From positions 6,236,001-6,300,000 of the forward strand of contig CALZFC010000006.1 in the NCBI GenBank assembly GCA_945643635.1: a DNA stretch of 64,000 nucleotides, read 5' to 3'. The notes under the pieces were generated by a model. The model ran no database searches. It was not told the origin of the DNA and was given only the letters and a program-made list of their open reading frames with translations. The translations under genes and the position numbers were made by a program. This DNA is from Allodiplogaster sudhausi. Taxonomy: Eukaryota; Nematoda; Chromadorea; Rhabditida; Diplogasteridae. Below, piece by piece: positions 41,736 through 53,379 of the stretch; position 1 is the stretch's first letter, and each line of letters starts with the position of its first letter.

Positions 41736-44700
41736 GAAGAGAGGAAGAGAAGAGGGAGAGAGGAGGGAGAAGAGAGAGACAAGAGAGATAGAGGAGAAAG
41801 AGGAAAGTTGAAGAGAGAAAAGAGGGAATGAAGAGCGCGAGGGAGGGTACCCTGAGGCCGGAGGAAGCGACGCCGATGAGCATGAGCGAAGTCTCGCGTA
41901 GGCCGAGTCGCTTGAAGAGGCAAGCTCCGCCCACTGTGCCGAGTGCTTCTGAATGTGAGAGACTTCCGTTTATTCTTTGCTTATGTTCTGTATTTTCTTT
42001 GGGAAATCAAGTATAGAAATTTTTTTGCAATTCCAAAAGCATATTGATACATGCACAATTTGTGCAAAATAAAGCTAGCGTGGGAAGCGAATTTTTATTT
42101 TTGTTAATTTTTTTTTAATTCAAATTTGTCCTTGACAGTGAAAGTTTGCTATAACGAAAATTTATTGTTTGGTGGAAAAAAAAATTTGCATATACATACA
42201 TACATACTATGTATGTATTAGAAAAATAACTATGTATAATTCGTGCATTACCTGTGATACAGATTGAAAGAGGAAGAGAATAGACTGACGAATGAGATAG
42301 CCGGCGCCGACCCACCAGCCAATGTCGTCGCTCTCCCAGTCGAGCGCGTCCGCGGCCATGCGACGGAAGACGTACGAGTTGATGATGCCGCCTGACAATG
42401 AGGTAGATCCATATTCAGTTCGATTTCTTTTTTCAAATGTCTCTTTAATAATAGTACATTTTACAGATACATATACATATGTACATTTAAGCGTCTTTGT
42501 TCCCCTTTCTAAACAAGTTGTATTCTCTTCAATGCTTTAGAATAAAGATGGAAGAGGCATGTCCGATCTTACACTATTGAAGCAACACCAGAATGCTTAC
42601 AATTCTATTTTACTTAAAAGGACAAAATATCTTTCTTCTCTGATCTTCTCATAGGATCAAGTTGGGCTTAAAAGATTCATTGGAGGTGATCATCCATGTG
42701 ATTTTCTAATGCAATATAGTTAGAATAATTTCTGCTTAAAGCAGGGTGATCACCGAAAAGTCATTCACGAGATATGAGACATTTTACGTATTTTCGAATA
42801 GTTTTCAGCATATAGATAAAGGATATGCACATGAAAGACCACAAAAGAGTTTCACATTCAAGTATATGCACTTGAAAGTGCAACTTTTGAATCAAATTCA
42901 TATTGGTGTCTCAGTGCAAAAATGTGGTGTTTACAGTAACTAGTTTACATTTACCATAGCGGGAAGATAAAATTTACAAAGTCTTCGCCACTTTGACATT
43001 TCAGTGAGCTTAATAAAGTTTTTGTGTTAGTTTTTCTGTAAAAACTTTTAGCAAGAACAAAACAACATCAAAATAGTCAATCAGAATTAGCATCCCGCTT
43101 TGGAAAAAAACATTGCATTTGGCAACAAGTGTCACGCTCTTACCGTACATTTTAGTCTGATTCTATGGACTTCCCTTCGAGATTTTTGCATGTTTGAACG
43201 CATATTAGTAAATTTTCGGCGATCGTCCTTTTTTAACGATTTTATTTTAAAGATATAACTGAGAAACAAATTATTTTTACTAGGGTCAACAGATCAGTAA
43301 CTATATAATGCAGAATGCAGATCAACCCAAGAATCGAGTAATTCTGTCAAGTCCAGCATACTTATACCGTTAACGCCTATGCGATCCAGCTGCCAGCTAG
43401 ATTATTAGTATAACATAGTCTTATTCAAAGACATTTTTAAGAGATTCATTTTAACTTTTCATCGCCAGAATATGCGAAAGAAAGAAAGTTGAAAACTTGA
43501 CTAAAGCCTGAAACCCGAGATCAAACCCGAGAGATGTAGCTCTGACACTTCAGTAATCGAGTGATCTTTTGTGGCCTAGACTGTTTATACTGTTAAAGGA
43601 GGTCCGAGACGAATAAATAGTGTCTTGTTTTTTTCGCCTTATTTGGTCGGGTTGTGCTAGAAACTTCGATTGCAAGTGTCCCGAAGTCACAAAAACCTTC
43701 ATGCTCTGAGGAAACTAACACTGTTTTCTACTTTGAATTCCCAAATATTTTATTTTCCCGCCATTTTCAAACATTTTTGACAGACCAACGCTGTGGCAAC
43801 CGGGGCCAAATGAGTCATGCCCACGAATTGCATACATATGGTGCGCGCAACCAACATTGGCCGGGTTTTTCTTAACACGTAGGCTCACCTGGCAGTGGTG
43901 CAAACCACAAGTTTCTGGGGAGAGAGGCAAGGGGCAGTGGAACCATTTCTGTTGATTTTTTACTCCGTACTTTTTATCATTCCGTCCAAATCCGTCAGGG
44001 ACTTCGTGGTAGGAGTTTTTCCCTTAAGACCTCCTTTAAAGGAAAACTGTAGTCAATATGAATTTTCCTGACAATTGTAGTCGCGTCTCTCCAAATCATA
44101 TGCTTTCTCGTTTTTTTCAAGTCGAAAAGGCGCGAATTCAAACGCGGATTATTATCTGCGTCATTTCGAGTGCGCAGAAATGGAATGAAAGCGGCATCGC
44201 TGACTATTCGTCGACTGCAGATTTGTAGTGTAGTTGAGGACGAGAACGAGTACGGTAAGCAGGAGATATGAGCGGCGGCGGCCGACGCGGCGCCGCGTCA
44301 CCGTGCGAATGCTCTCCTCAAATAAGCCAAATTTGTTTCTATACAAAATATTTACCGATAAATTTTTGTAAAATCAATCTGTTATATTTGAATGAAATTA
44401 TTCTATAAATACTTTCTTATTTATATTGTTTTTATTTATTTTTTGCGAATTCTGTCCTCAAAGTTGCTTAGATGAATAAAGGTTATGTGTATTTACAGAT
44501 ATTATGGAATTTTTTTTTATAATCTATAATTTTTTTTATAAAAAAATAATTAAGTAATATTTCTATAAAATAATTCTGTGATACATTTTCATTGTGCTTT
44601 TTAAATAAATTCCCTAAATTATTGATTGATTATATGTAACTCGGGATTCACCTTCAGCAACTGGAGCATGCCGCCAAAGAAGCCCGTCACCTGGTCGAGA

Positions 44701-46466
44701 GTGCTCGAGTGGCGGGAAGACTCGTCTGAAAAAATATGCATTTGAATTTCGCGCCTTTTCTTTTGGCGCCACTGAGCTGACTTCACTAATATGCTGCTGG
44801 TGCCCATCTTTTTCTCTCCGCTTTTACCTGGCAGCGGTGTGATCGCAAATGCGGCCGGAATCGAAAAGGAGCGTCTCGACTCCTCGGTGTCAGCGTGTGG
44901 TCGCGGCGGGATGCGCCAGAGGACGAAGAGAAGTGCGAGCAGCATGAGCAGCAGCTCGACGTCCATCGCGATCGGCAGCGAGATCTAAATGAAGGTTGGT
45001 TTGGATCGAACTATAACTTTGGCCAATATCCTGGAACCCGATTATCGCCAGGGCTTCTGTCCATTCCCTAGTCGATGGGGTTGTGAGATAAGCCTTGATC
45101 CAAGCGCCTGTGTTTTGGAAATATTCTTGCTCAAAACCTACTTGATCGTATTATTGATTCGCCCTGATGTGAGGAATTCTTACGGTTAAGGGGACAATTT
45201 TTCTGTGAATGAAAGGGCATACATTTTTCTCAATTTTGCCGACTGCACACTATCTCAGAGATAGAGGTGCTAGACTTGGTGGAGGTGTCGGGATTCGAAC
45301 CCAAGACCACCTCCTCATTGGTGGGCTGATCTACCACTGAGCTACGCCACACCCCTTACCGTGCCATAGAGTCCGGCGGCCGCGAAGGCGCCACCTACGG
45401 CCGCGGCCGTCTGCGCAGCGGCAAAGAGAGCGGCACGAATCGTGAGGACGGAAGAGTCGCCGCCGGCAGACTCGGCAAGAAAGGCATTGCACGCGACGGG
45501 GATCTGGAAGGAAAGAGGGAGAGACGGAAATGGAGACAGAGAAAGAGAGAAAGGAAAAATAAGGGGAGAGAGAGAGAAAAGATGAAAGAGAGTCGCATAC
45601 AACATGAGAAAAAAAGGAAGAAAATATAATTTAATTTAATATTTATGAAGTAAGGCGGATGAATAAAACGAATTAATTTATATCAATCAAGAATAAAACT
45701 AATAAATTAATATTAATCAAATACATCTAGATTTACTATATAAATACTGCGTCGTAGCCACAATCGAACACTGGAAATAATCATCTTACCGGTTATGCTA
45801 ACTTCAGAAATGGAAACCACCGGGTTATGTTAGAAAGGTGAAATAGCGAGAAGAGATAAATTTTACAAATCGAATTTTGATTTAACTTACAAAATACAAT
45901 TTGTTAATATACACACACATGTAAAAATGTAGAACAAGAGTAAATGTTTTTTTTCATCTTTATTCGGGCTGAATTATGCAAGTATGCTATTTAAATCTAT
46001 AAATCTTCTGCCTGAATTTTCTTAAATCTCTCTCCACCACCCTTCTATCTGTCTCTTTCTCCCTCTCACTTTTTTTTATCTTTTTGCTCTCTCTCCCTCC
46101 CTCTCTATTTCACTCCCTCTCTCCTTCCGCTCTCTCTTTCTCTCTCTCTCTCTTCTCGCTCTCTCTCTCTCTCTTCTCTCCTTACAATGGCAATTGTCCC
46201 AGTGCATCCGAAGACAGCGCCGAAGACGAGAGTCGTCCAGTACGGAGTCGCAGTCGACTCGGCGAGCGTGAGAAGGAAGCCGAATTCAGTCAGAGCCACG
46301 CCCGCCACTCCCAGCACCAGTGGCGTCTTCCAGCCGAAACGATCGCCATAAGCACCTGAGAGAAAGAGAGAGATAGAGAGAGAGTAGAGTAGAGAAGAGA
46401 AAGAAAGAGAGAGAGAGAGAGAGTAGAGTAGAGAAAGAAAGAAAGAGAGAGAGTTGAGAGCGTAGT

Positions 46467-46523
<57 letters not shown>

Positions 46524-48694
46524 GGGCGAAGAGAAAGAAAAAGAGAGAGAGAGAGAGATAGAGAGAAGGGGAGAGAGAGGGGTAGAGAAAACAGGAAAGA
46601 GTAATAGTGAAAATGTAAGAGAGAGAAGAATGCAAGCATATAGCAAAGATGAGAGCAGCAGCTGAGATTTGTAAACTTTGACCAGGTCAAAACCAACCTT
46701 GACCACTGCGCCCTTCTCCCGCAAGAATTTACCTTCTTCGTATGTGCATATCTATGCTTTGTTCTTTTCTCATTCCAGAATGATCACGAATCATTGCTTA
46801 TCAGTGGTGAGCTAATAAATGAAGCTGAGTAATCAGCCGAATTTCTCTAAGCATTTGGAAAGAGCACAGAGGATTACAAAGCAGAGGAAGAATAAGAAGC
46901 TTGTTGGCCACAGGAAAATGTTTACCATTATCTTACAAAATATGCTGCAATACAAAAAAGGAACAATTTTATCCTACTGTCATCTTCTTGCTCATAAGCA
47001 GAGGTTTAAAAAAGGTAGGAAATACATCTAGTCTGACCCTTGCGTTAATGTAGTTTGCATCAATATGCGCTTTCACAGTTGGCAAAGAAGCATAAAAGCT
47101 GCACATACGAACAGATATGGGCAATAAATGACGTAGAGCTATGAAGAAGAGAGAGAGAGAAAGAGAGAGAGAGGGAGAGAGAGTGAGTGAGAGTAAGAAA
47201 GAAAGAGGCAGAGGAAAGATCAGGATGCTCAGTAATTGAGGTGGCCTTTTGGGTATCGCTAGTTTGAAAGAGGGAAACGAAAGAGACACAGAGAAAAGAG
47301 AGAGTGCAAAAAAGAAGGGAAATAATGGAGAAGAAATGGTAAGAGAAGAAGAGAAGAATCAAATTGATGACAAAACACAGATAAAAGTTTAAGCTTCATA
47401 CCGATAACGACAACAAAAAAGGCTGGTTGTGAGAGGAAGCCAACAGTCGGTAGAAATCACAGTGATTCCGTCTTCAGCTCTTTTTCTCTCGCTGTTCGAA
47501 TCTTTTTTCTCTTTCGCTCTCTCTCTCCCTCTTCTCTCTCTCTCCCTCTCTCTCTCTCTCCCTCTCTCTCTCTTTCTATCTCTCTCTCTCACCTCTCTCT
47601 ATCTCTTTCTTTGATCCTTCCAAATGCCGCCCTTTAGTGTCACCACCCACCCATATTTGTAATCTCAAATTCGGCAAGCGTCGCACTAAAAGTCACTATC
47701 CCAAATTTCCAAGTTATGATTGTGGATAGCGGCCTTCTGACTCTCACACTCTCACTCTGACCATGAGAGGACAGGTTGGAAAATGTTAACAATTAAATAT
47801 CAATAAAGAGCCTCAAATGCTTTAAAAGAATCAATGAAGACAAAGCGCATGTAACTTTCTCATTTCAAGACCAACATTTGAAAAAAAACACATGAAAAAT
47901 GTGAAAATTTCCATATTAAAGGGTAAATTTGAATTTTTAATTTGGCGGGAAATTTAAAAATAAAAATTACCCAGCATGGCGTCGGCGAGCAGCGATGGAA
48001 GGAGATAGGCGAGCGCGCTGTAGCAGCTCCATTCGGCGCTCTTCTGCTGCACCACGAGCTCGACTTCCCACTTTCTTTCAAATGGGAAAATACAGAAACT
48101 ACCGTAACGCCCGAGGGAAGGCACACCGAATATAGGTCTTTGAAAGATTGATTTAAAGAAAATAGTGAAGAGCTTACTGCACTTGATGACAATCTTCACG
48201 GGCGTAGTAGATGCGGCAAATTCTGTAATTTGAACGTTGACGCTACATGATTATTTACGGTTCACGTTTGCTTGTAACGTTTAGAAACACTTTTTCTAAA
48301 TTTTTATCTCTCATGATCGCGAACGATATCGGATATCTCCTACCTTGGCATGAATAAGAACCTAAAGTGCGAATGAAAATCACCGGGGCAGTAAATTGAA
48401 TATAAGTTTTTTTGTAATTATATTCCTTGAGAAATTTGTTCCGTCACCCCCGGAAAAAATGTTTGACTTCATCACGGCTGACTTGTGATATATAGCAGGC
48501 GCCTGAATCGTGTTGCCAAAGACGTAGGCGAAGTAGACGAGGAAGGCGACCACTTCTACGGAGATACCGGAGAGGACGCGCGAAAGGACGACGCGACGCG
48601 GCTGCGCCGCGGTTGCGACGCGTTGCGGCTGCGTCGCGGTCGGCGAGTCCGCGTCCGACACGGACGTGTCCGCTTCGGAAGCGGCGACGGACAT
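40058..48694 (-). CDS. SLC46-family (proton-coupled folate transporter-like) major facilitator carrier
   Basis: Fourteen minus-strand exons: 48694-48483, 48222-48178, 48074-47971, 46355-46186, 45503-45360, 44984-44828, 44725-44652, 44316-44205, 42391-42290, 41948-41851, 41676-41569, 40900-40775, 40484-40377, 40321-40058. All phases match, giving 607 aa. Start MSVAASEADTSV; TM1 region LSGISVEVVAFLVYFAYVFG fits the SLC46 N-terminus (SVEP-type). Loop 1 is CRIYYAREDCHQV; TM2 is LVVQQKSAEWSCYSALAYLL. The TM2-TM3 motif GAYGDRFGWK (residues 121-130) is the D-x-x-G-R-R/K signature of SLC46/MFS. Then come LYGT (TM5-6), TM7 in RRRSYLLLTVLVLVLN, GWWVGAGYLIQALGTVGGAC, FAGIVQPAAVSFIAQLVSRR and AYAAVYRVSVQWQAGVVFFL. 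SLC46 proteins move folates and other substrates with protons. The hydrophilic C-tail (about residues 521-607) is longer than in vertebrate members. Substrate unknown. Confidence 0.9.
40905..41060. repeat. (GA)n array in intron 11 of the SLC46-like gene
   Basis: GA on the plus strand, so CT on the coding strand. The CT run ends only a few bases before the acceptor of exon 12 (ctctcttcag), so it serves as polypyrimidine tract. Confidence 0.9.
41690..41830. repeat. (GA)n array in intron 10 of the SLC46-like gene
   Basis: CT on the coding strand, directly before the exon 11 acceptor (ttctccctacag). Confidence 0.9.
42440..43590. other. Intron 8 of the SLC46-like gene, unassigned part
   Basis: AT-rich intronic DNA. 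The only structure noticed is a pair GGTGATCATCC / GGGTGATCACC near 42690 and 42745, in partial inverted relation. No nested gene seen. Confidence 0.45.
43597..44035. mobile_element. TTAA-flanked MITE, copy 3 (intron 8 of SLC46-like gene)
   Basis: Flanked by TTAA at 43593-43596 and 44036-44039. Terminal repeats AGGAGGTC and its complement GACCTCCT are perfect over 8 bp. Internally it matches copies 1 and 2 (GACGAATAAATAGTGTCTTG, GTGCGCGCAACCAACATTGG). This is the best-preserved copy. Confidence 0.85.
45277..45353 (-). pseudogene. tRNA-like sequence (tRNA pseudogene or SINE head) in intron 5
   Basis: The minus strand has a clear A box (GTAGCTCAGTGGTAGA), a clear B box and T arm (TTGGGTTCGAATCCCGA) and a terminal CCA. 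A stem CCACC/GGTGG encloses an 8-nt loop AATGAGGA where the anticodon arm should be, and the acceptor strands (GGTGTGG against CACCTCC) do not pair well. No safe anticodon can be given. It starts six bases after the donor of exon 5. Probably an inactive tRNA copy. Confidence 0.65.
46360..46565. repeat. (GA)n array in intron 3 of the SLC46-like gene
   Basis: GA/GAAA on the plus strand, CT on the coding strand, adjoining the exon 4 acceptor (tttctctcag). A CT run of opposite orientation lies at 46090-46180 in the next intron. Frames through both are artefacts. Confidence 0.9.
47140..47200. repeat. (GA)n microsatellite in intron 3
   Basis: GA repeats on the plus strand within the long third intron (46356-47970). 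The CT tract at 47510-47600 faces it in the opposite orientation. Confidence 0.85.
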
Positions 48695-48699
48695 GGGGG

Positions 48700-49433
48700 T
48701 TCAGGGGCGACAGAGAGGCAGAGGGATAGAGGGATTGAGAGAGAAGCAGAGAAAGGAGCGAGAGAGGCAGAAGGATAGAGGGATAGGGATTGTGAGAGAA
48801 GCAGACAAGCAGAGCAAAGCGAAAGAGGGATCGTTCCAATCTGTAAGAAATGATGAAAATAGATTTAGCCTGATTAATCAGCGCCCGATAAGAGACCAGT
48901 GGGTGCATATTCGAGTAAGCCTCTCTTATGAGACGAGAGAAAGAGAGAGGAAGAAGGCGTGAGAGAGAGAGACAAGGAGGAGATGAGAGAAAATAAGTGG
49001 AAGGAAAAAAAAGAAGAAAAAACAAAACCAACGGATTAGAGAAAAAACGCTTGGATAAGAAGGTTACTAAAAAGCAATGAAAATGGTGCCAGCATTCTCT
49101 CGCTTGCGCTTGTGCAGAATAAAGAAGAGAGGGAGAGAGAGAGGGAGTTGGAAGAGAGAGAAATAGACAGAGAGAGATAGAGAGAGAGAGAAGGTGACTG
49201 CAGAGAGAGAGAGAGAAGGTGACTGCCCTAATGGCCGGTCGCAGGGAGAGATAACGGGCACTGAGGAATGGAAAAGGGAGGAGAGGTGAGAAGAATGCAG
49301 ACTAGACAGGGAGATGGAGAAAGAGCATAAGATAAAGAAAGAGGCAAGAGAGATGCGTAAAATGGAATAGAACGAGAGAGAGAGAGAATGAGAGAGTGAG
49401 ACAGACAGAGAGAGAAACGTAAAATAGAATAGC

Positions 49434-49464
<31 letters not shown>

Positions 49465-49610
49465 GATGAGAGAGAGAGTGTGAGAAGCCAAAGGACGAAG
49501 CAGAGAAAGAGAAAGGGAAGGAAGCGTCTCAAACGATGATTAGTGCAAGGTCACATCATCTCACGTTCTTGGCTCTCACCACCATTTACAGAGGTAAACC
49601 CTACTAATGG
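48700..49610. other. Upstream of SLC46-like gene: GA-rich DNA, no gene recognised
   Basis: Interspersed GA/GAGGGA repeats (for example 49120-49215 and 49370-49475) and unique spacers. AAGGTGACTGC is repeated near 49192 and 49217. No promoter motif could be named. Confidence 0.45.
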
Positions 49611-49619
49611 TCAGAGTTG

Positions 49620-49885
49620 GTGAAGGTTGTCAGCAGTTGGGAAGAGGAGAGGAGAGGGAGAGAGAGAGACAGAGAGAGTGAGAGAGACAGAGAAAGAGAG
49701 AGAGAGAGGTGGTCACAGATGGGTAGAGATGGCGAGAGAGGGTGAGAGGTAGTGAAGCGGAGAGAGTGTGCAGGATGAGGGCGAGAATGAAAGTGAGAGT
49801 CAACGAAAGGGAGAAGATAATGAGGGGTGAGAGAGTAAGATAACGTTAGAGAGAGAGAGAGAGTCCGAGAATGGAAAAAGAGAGA

Positions 49886-49929
<44 letters not shown>

Positions 49930-49936
49930 GAGAATG

Positions 49937-49971
<35 letters not shown>

Positions 49972-49979
49972 CGAGAATG

Positions 49980-50022
<43 letters not shown>

Positions 50023-50089
50023 CGAGAATGGGAAGAGAGAGAGAGAGAGAGAGAGTGCGAGAATGAGAAGAGAGAGAGTCCGAGAATGG

Positions 50090-50132
<43 letters not shown>

Positions 50133-50143
50133 CCGAGAATGGG

Positions 50144-50186
<43 letters not shown>

Positions 50187-50255
50187 CGAGAATGGGAAGA
50201 GAGAGAGAGAGAGTCCGAGAATGGCAAGAGAGAGAGAGAGAGAGTCCGAGAATGG

Positions 50256-50307
<52 letters not shown>

Positions 50308-50315
50308 CGAGAATG

Positions 50316-50355
<40 letters not shown>
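49620..50355. repeat. Composite GA minisatellite with TCCGAGAATGG spacers
   Basis: From 49860 to 50325 runs of (GA)n are punctuated at least ten times by GTCCGAGAATGGGAAGAG or close variants (CCCGAGAATGG, GTGCGAGAATGAG, TCCGAGAATGGCAAG). Spacer sequence is conserved while GA run length varies, so the array grew by unequal exchange of a compound unit. Open frames of 170-207 codons across it on both strands are low-complexity artefacts. Confidence 0.93.
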
Positions 50356-50488
50356 TTCAAAAAGAATAAAAACCCATCCGTCATCCGTCTTTTGAAAGTC
50401 TAGACGCTCATAAAAGAGTAAAAAGGGTATGCAAAGTCATGCACAATCCGAAAAATACGAGACGCTCGCCAAATCGGAATTTATTTGC

Positions 50489-50572
50489 ATGTTTTGACTG
50501 ACGCCGCCGCCCTGAACTGAACTAAGATAGGGAGGAACTTGGTTCAGTTCAGACCTGCACCAGTCAAAACAT
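50489..50572. repeat. Nested inverted repeat, small-RNA-like hairpin
   Basis: The outer arms ATGTTTTGACTG / CAGTCAAAACAT (12 bp) and inner arms CTGAACTGAAC / GTTCAGTTCAG (11 bp) are each perfect. They are separated by an asymmetric internal loop of 11 and 8 nt, with a 19-nt terminal loop. Size fits a pre-miRNA-like or MITE-derived hairpin. Lies outside the GA arrays. Confidence 0.75.
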
Positions 50573-50599
50573 CACATGGCAGATGAAGAATTTGGAGAG

Positions 50600-50668
50600 G
50601 GAGAGGGAGATAACGACAGAGAGAGAGAGAGAGGGAGAAAGTAGAGAGAAAGTAGAGAGAAATGGAAT

Positions 50669-50714
<46 letters not shown>

Positions 50715-50735
50715 AGAGAGAGAATGAGTTGAGGC
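50600..50735. repeat. (GA)n-rich microsatellite
   Basis: GA repeats on the plus strand with GAAAGTAGA variants. Confidence 0.9.
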
Positions 50736-50861
50736 GACAAGGAAGGATATTTATCTCGAGAAACATGTGGTAGAAACCGAACTTGATTCAATTATGACCG
50801 AGACATGAGTCACGTTTTAGGCATTTGATTAGAATCAAAGGCTCTCATTCGCGCCGGAAAA

Positions 50862-50990
50862 AGAGAGTATGAGAGTGCGAGAGAAGCAGAGAAGAAAAGG
50901 AGCGAGAGAGTATGAGAGTGCGAGAGAAGCAGAGAAGAAAAGGAGCGAGAGAGTATGAGAGTGCGAGAGAAGCAGAGAATAAAAGATGTG
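50862..50990. repeat. 43-bp tandem repeat, three copies
   Basis: The unit GAGAGTATGAGAGTGCGAGA then GAAGCAGAGAAGAAAAGGAG plus CGA occurs three times, the last partly diverged. Embedded in GA-rich DNA. Confidence 0.85.
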
Positions 50991-51179
50991 GTGAGAGCCA
51001 CGAACAATCAGAGGGATTGTGCCGAAAGAACATTCCGAGAGATAAGAAGGAAGGCATATGCATATCGGGCACCACTCTCACTTCAATGTCACCACATAAT
51101 GGAAGGGGATGCGGAAGTAGAAAAGAGGAAAGTTGAAAATTGACTTGGCCTTCAGAAGGTATAGTGGAAAGTGGTAGAG

Positions 51180-51250
51180 ACAGAGAGAGAGAGTGAGAGT
51201 GAGAGAGAGTGAGAGTGAGAGAGAGAGAGTGAGAGTGAGAGAGAGTTAAG
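51180..51250. repeat. (GA/GAGTGA)n microsatellite
   Basis: GAGAGTGAGAGTGAGA repeats on the plus strand. Confidence 0.85.
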
Positions 51251-51299
51251 GCAACAGAGGAACGAGTGAGAGGAAGCGAGAGGGCGAGAGATCATCAAA

Positions 51300-53340
51300 T
51301 TACTACCCGTGAGTGGCTAGTCTGGTCACAACCAAACCTGGACAGATTTGCGAGAATTGTGAACGGATTACTGTAAACTATACAGGTCAACAAAAATAGA
51401 GAAAAAGTAGTGATAGAGACAGTGAGTTTAGCGAACGAAGACAGAGCACAAGATGACCATCCAAATTGTAAGGAAATAGTGAGTGTTTTGATGACTAAAA
51501 TTGAAAAAAAAATGTTTATCATGCTCTTTATTTTGATGCCACCTTTCGCATTTATAAGGCTGGGAAGGCAATATTCGGTAAAATGAGCTTTGATTACGAG
51601 ATTAGATTTGCACCGGGGCTGACTGAATTGTGGCAAAATAAATATTCATGAATAAATAATAAATAAAACAAAAAAAGGTTTCGCTATTTCGCATTCAGCT
51701 CCAACTAAACTTTGGAATAAAATGAATGTAGGCTGTTTACGGACCAATTGAAATGGAGTATCTCTGCGAAAGACAGTGGATAGCACGAAGGAGAGAGTCG
51801 GAAGGAGAGTAATTGAGAAGGACTGGCATAAACATCAAAACTGGAAAATTCTTCGGAATTGGAAGGGTAAATAAGAAAAGAAAACAGACTTTGAAATTTA
51901 AAAAAATTCCAAGAAAAATCAGTTTATGAGTGTAATATCTACACGAAGAAACATAATGACAAAGCAATTACATAAATAGTTCATGCGATTTTGCTAATCC
52001 TCCTGATATCATCCTGATGAAGAGTTTGAGGACTGTTCGGTAAAGAAAGCTTACTTTGCCTGAATAATATACAATATCTCATAAGGAATGAAATGTAAGA
52101 AAAAACTATCGTTTGCGTTTGAGTTTTTTTTCGTCAGCGCAATAATTTCTCATTATAGCTGAACCCTGCCCGTCCTGGCGTGTATCTCAAAAATAATAAA
52201 AATAACAATTGCACAAATTAAATAAAAAGTGCGAAATAATTCCTACTAATAAATGGAGTCATTTTCGGTGAGGAAAATATCTCGTCATTAGGGCGCATTT
52301 AGAATGAAGATAAGATACTTGTAAGAAATTGCTAACTATGAGAAGCGCACATTATCATTTAATTTAAAGAATTAAAAAAAATTGCGAATTGCTCACAACA
52401 AATAGTCTCACAGGTCTAAACTCCAAGAGGCTGTTTGTGAGAGAGGGACAGAGAGCAAAGTATGGCAAACAGAGTGACGGAGAGAAATGGTATGTCGATT
52501 GAGATTTTTAAAATATTCTAGAAATGATCAATGCTATGCGGTTTTATTGGTGCTGAGATGAATATCAGAATGAGTAGTAGCAAGCAGACCGATACTGCCT
52601 TCGGCTTACAGCCTATAGCGATGTAGAGGAGAGTAAAAAAAACTAGGAAATTGCACATTATTTAAATGCTACATTCATTTGTTCCAAAGAGAACATGTGA
52701 CCCATGTATTTGCTTTAATTATTTAATTTAATTTTTTAAGTATGATGCAGACCAAGCAGCATGAAAAATAAATGTACGCAATTCAGGTTTTGCCATAATT
52801 TAATTCAAAATTAATTAAAAACTAAATCCAATATTTGTTTTATGTTCACTAAACACATAATAAAATTTTGAAAAAGTCATCAATCACACATATTTCTCTT
52901 TTAAAATGATATATTTGTAATATTAACACAAGCCAGTAATGGAAAAAAACTATTCCGGACGATAGCCAACGTTGGAGGCGAGACATTATAACCATAACAA
53001 ATGAAGGAAGCGCATTTAATATGACCTAGAAACGTCCCGTAAAAATGTCTATCTGATGTAATGAAACAATTTATGGCGGCCTGCCTGTTGTACGGAACGA
53101 GAAGAATAGCCAAGAGAGATATCACGGAAAAGAACATCGATTATTTTTAGCGGAAAAATGATAGGAAATATATGCAAATCTCAGGTGTAATCAGAAAATC
53201 GTGCGCAAGAATGATGAGAGAATAAAAAAAAAGAATGAAATGGAAAATAGAGGATGCCCATTGTGCCTCCTCCTTTGAATGATTGACCGGAAGAGTCAGC
53301 GTGAATCATGAGCATGAAGAGAAAATAGTGATTTAACAAA
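51300..53340. other. AT-rich stretch, no gene recognised
   Basis: Read on both strands without finding exon-like composition bounded by splice sites. Short minus-strand frames near 51295-51636 and 52901-53137 contain hydrophobic residues but no family feature. Confidence 0.45.
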
Positions 53341-53379
53341 GAGGATTAGAGAGGCAGAGAGATGAAAATGATTCAAATT

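Noticed and set aside
45277..45353. Functional tRNA gene
   Set aside because: A and B boxes are present but acceptor strands do not pair and the anticodon loop has 8 nt; called a tRNA-like pseudogene.
49604..50395. Open frames of 170-207 codons on both strands (SLSLSL and RERERE proteins)
   Set aside because: They are translations of (GA)n/(CT)n arrays; both strands are open at once and there is no non-repeat content.
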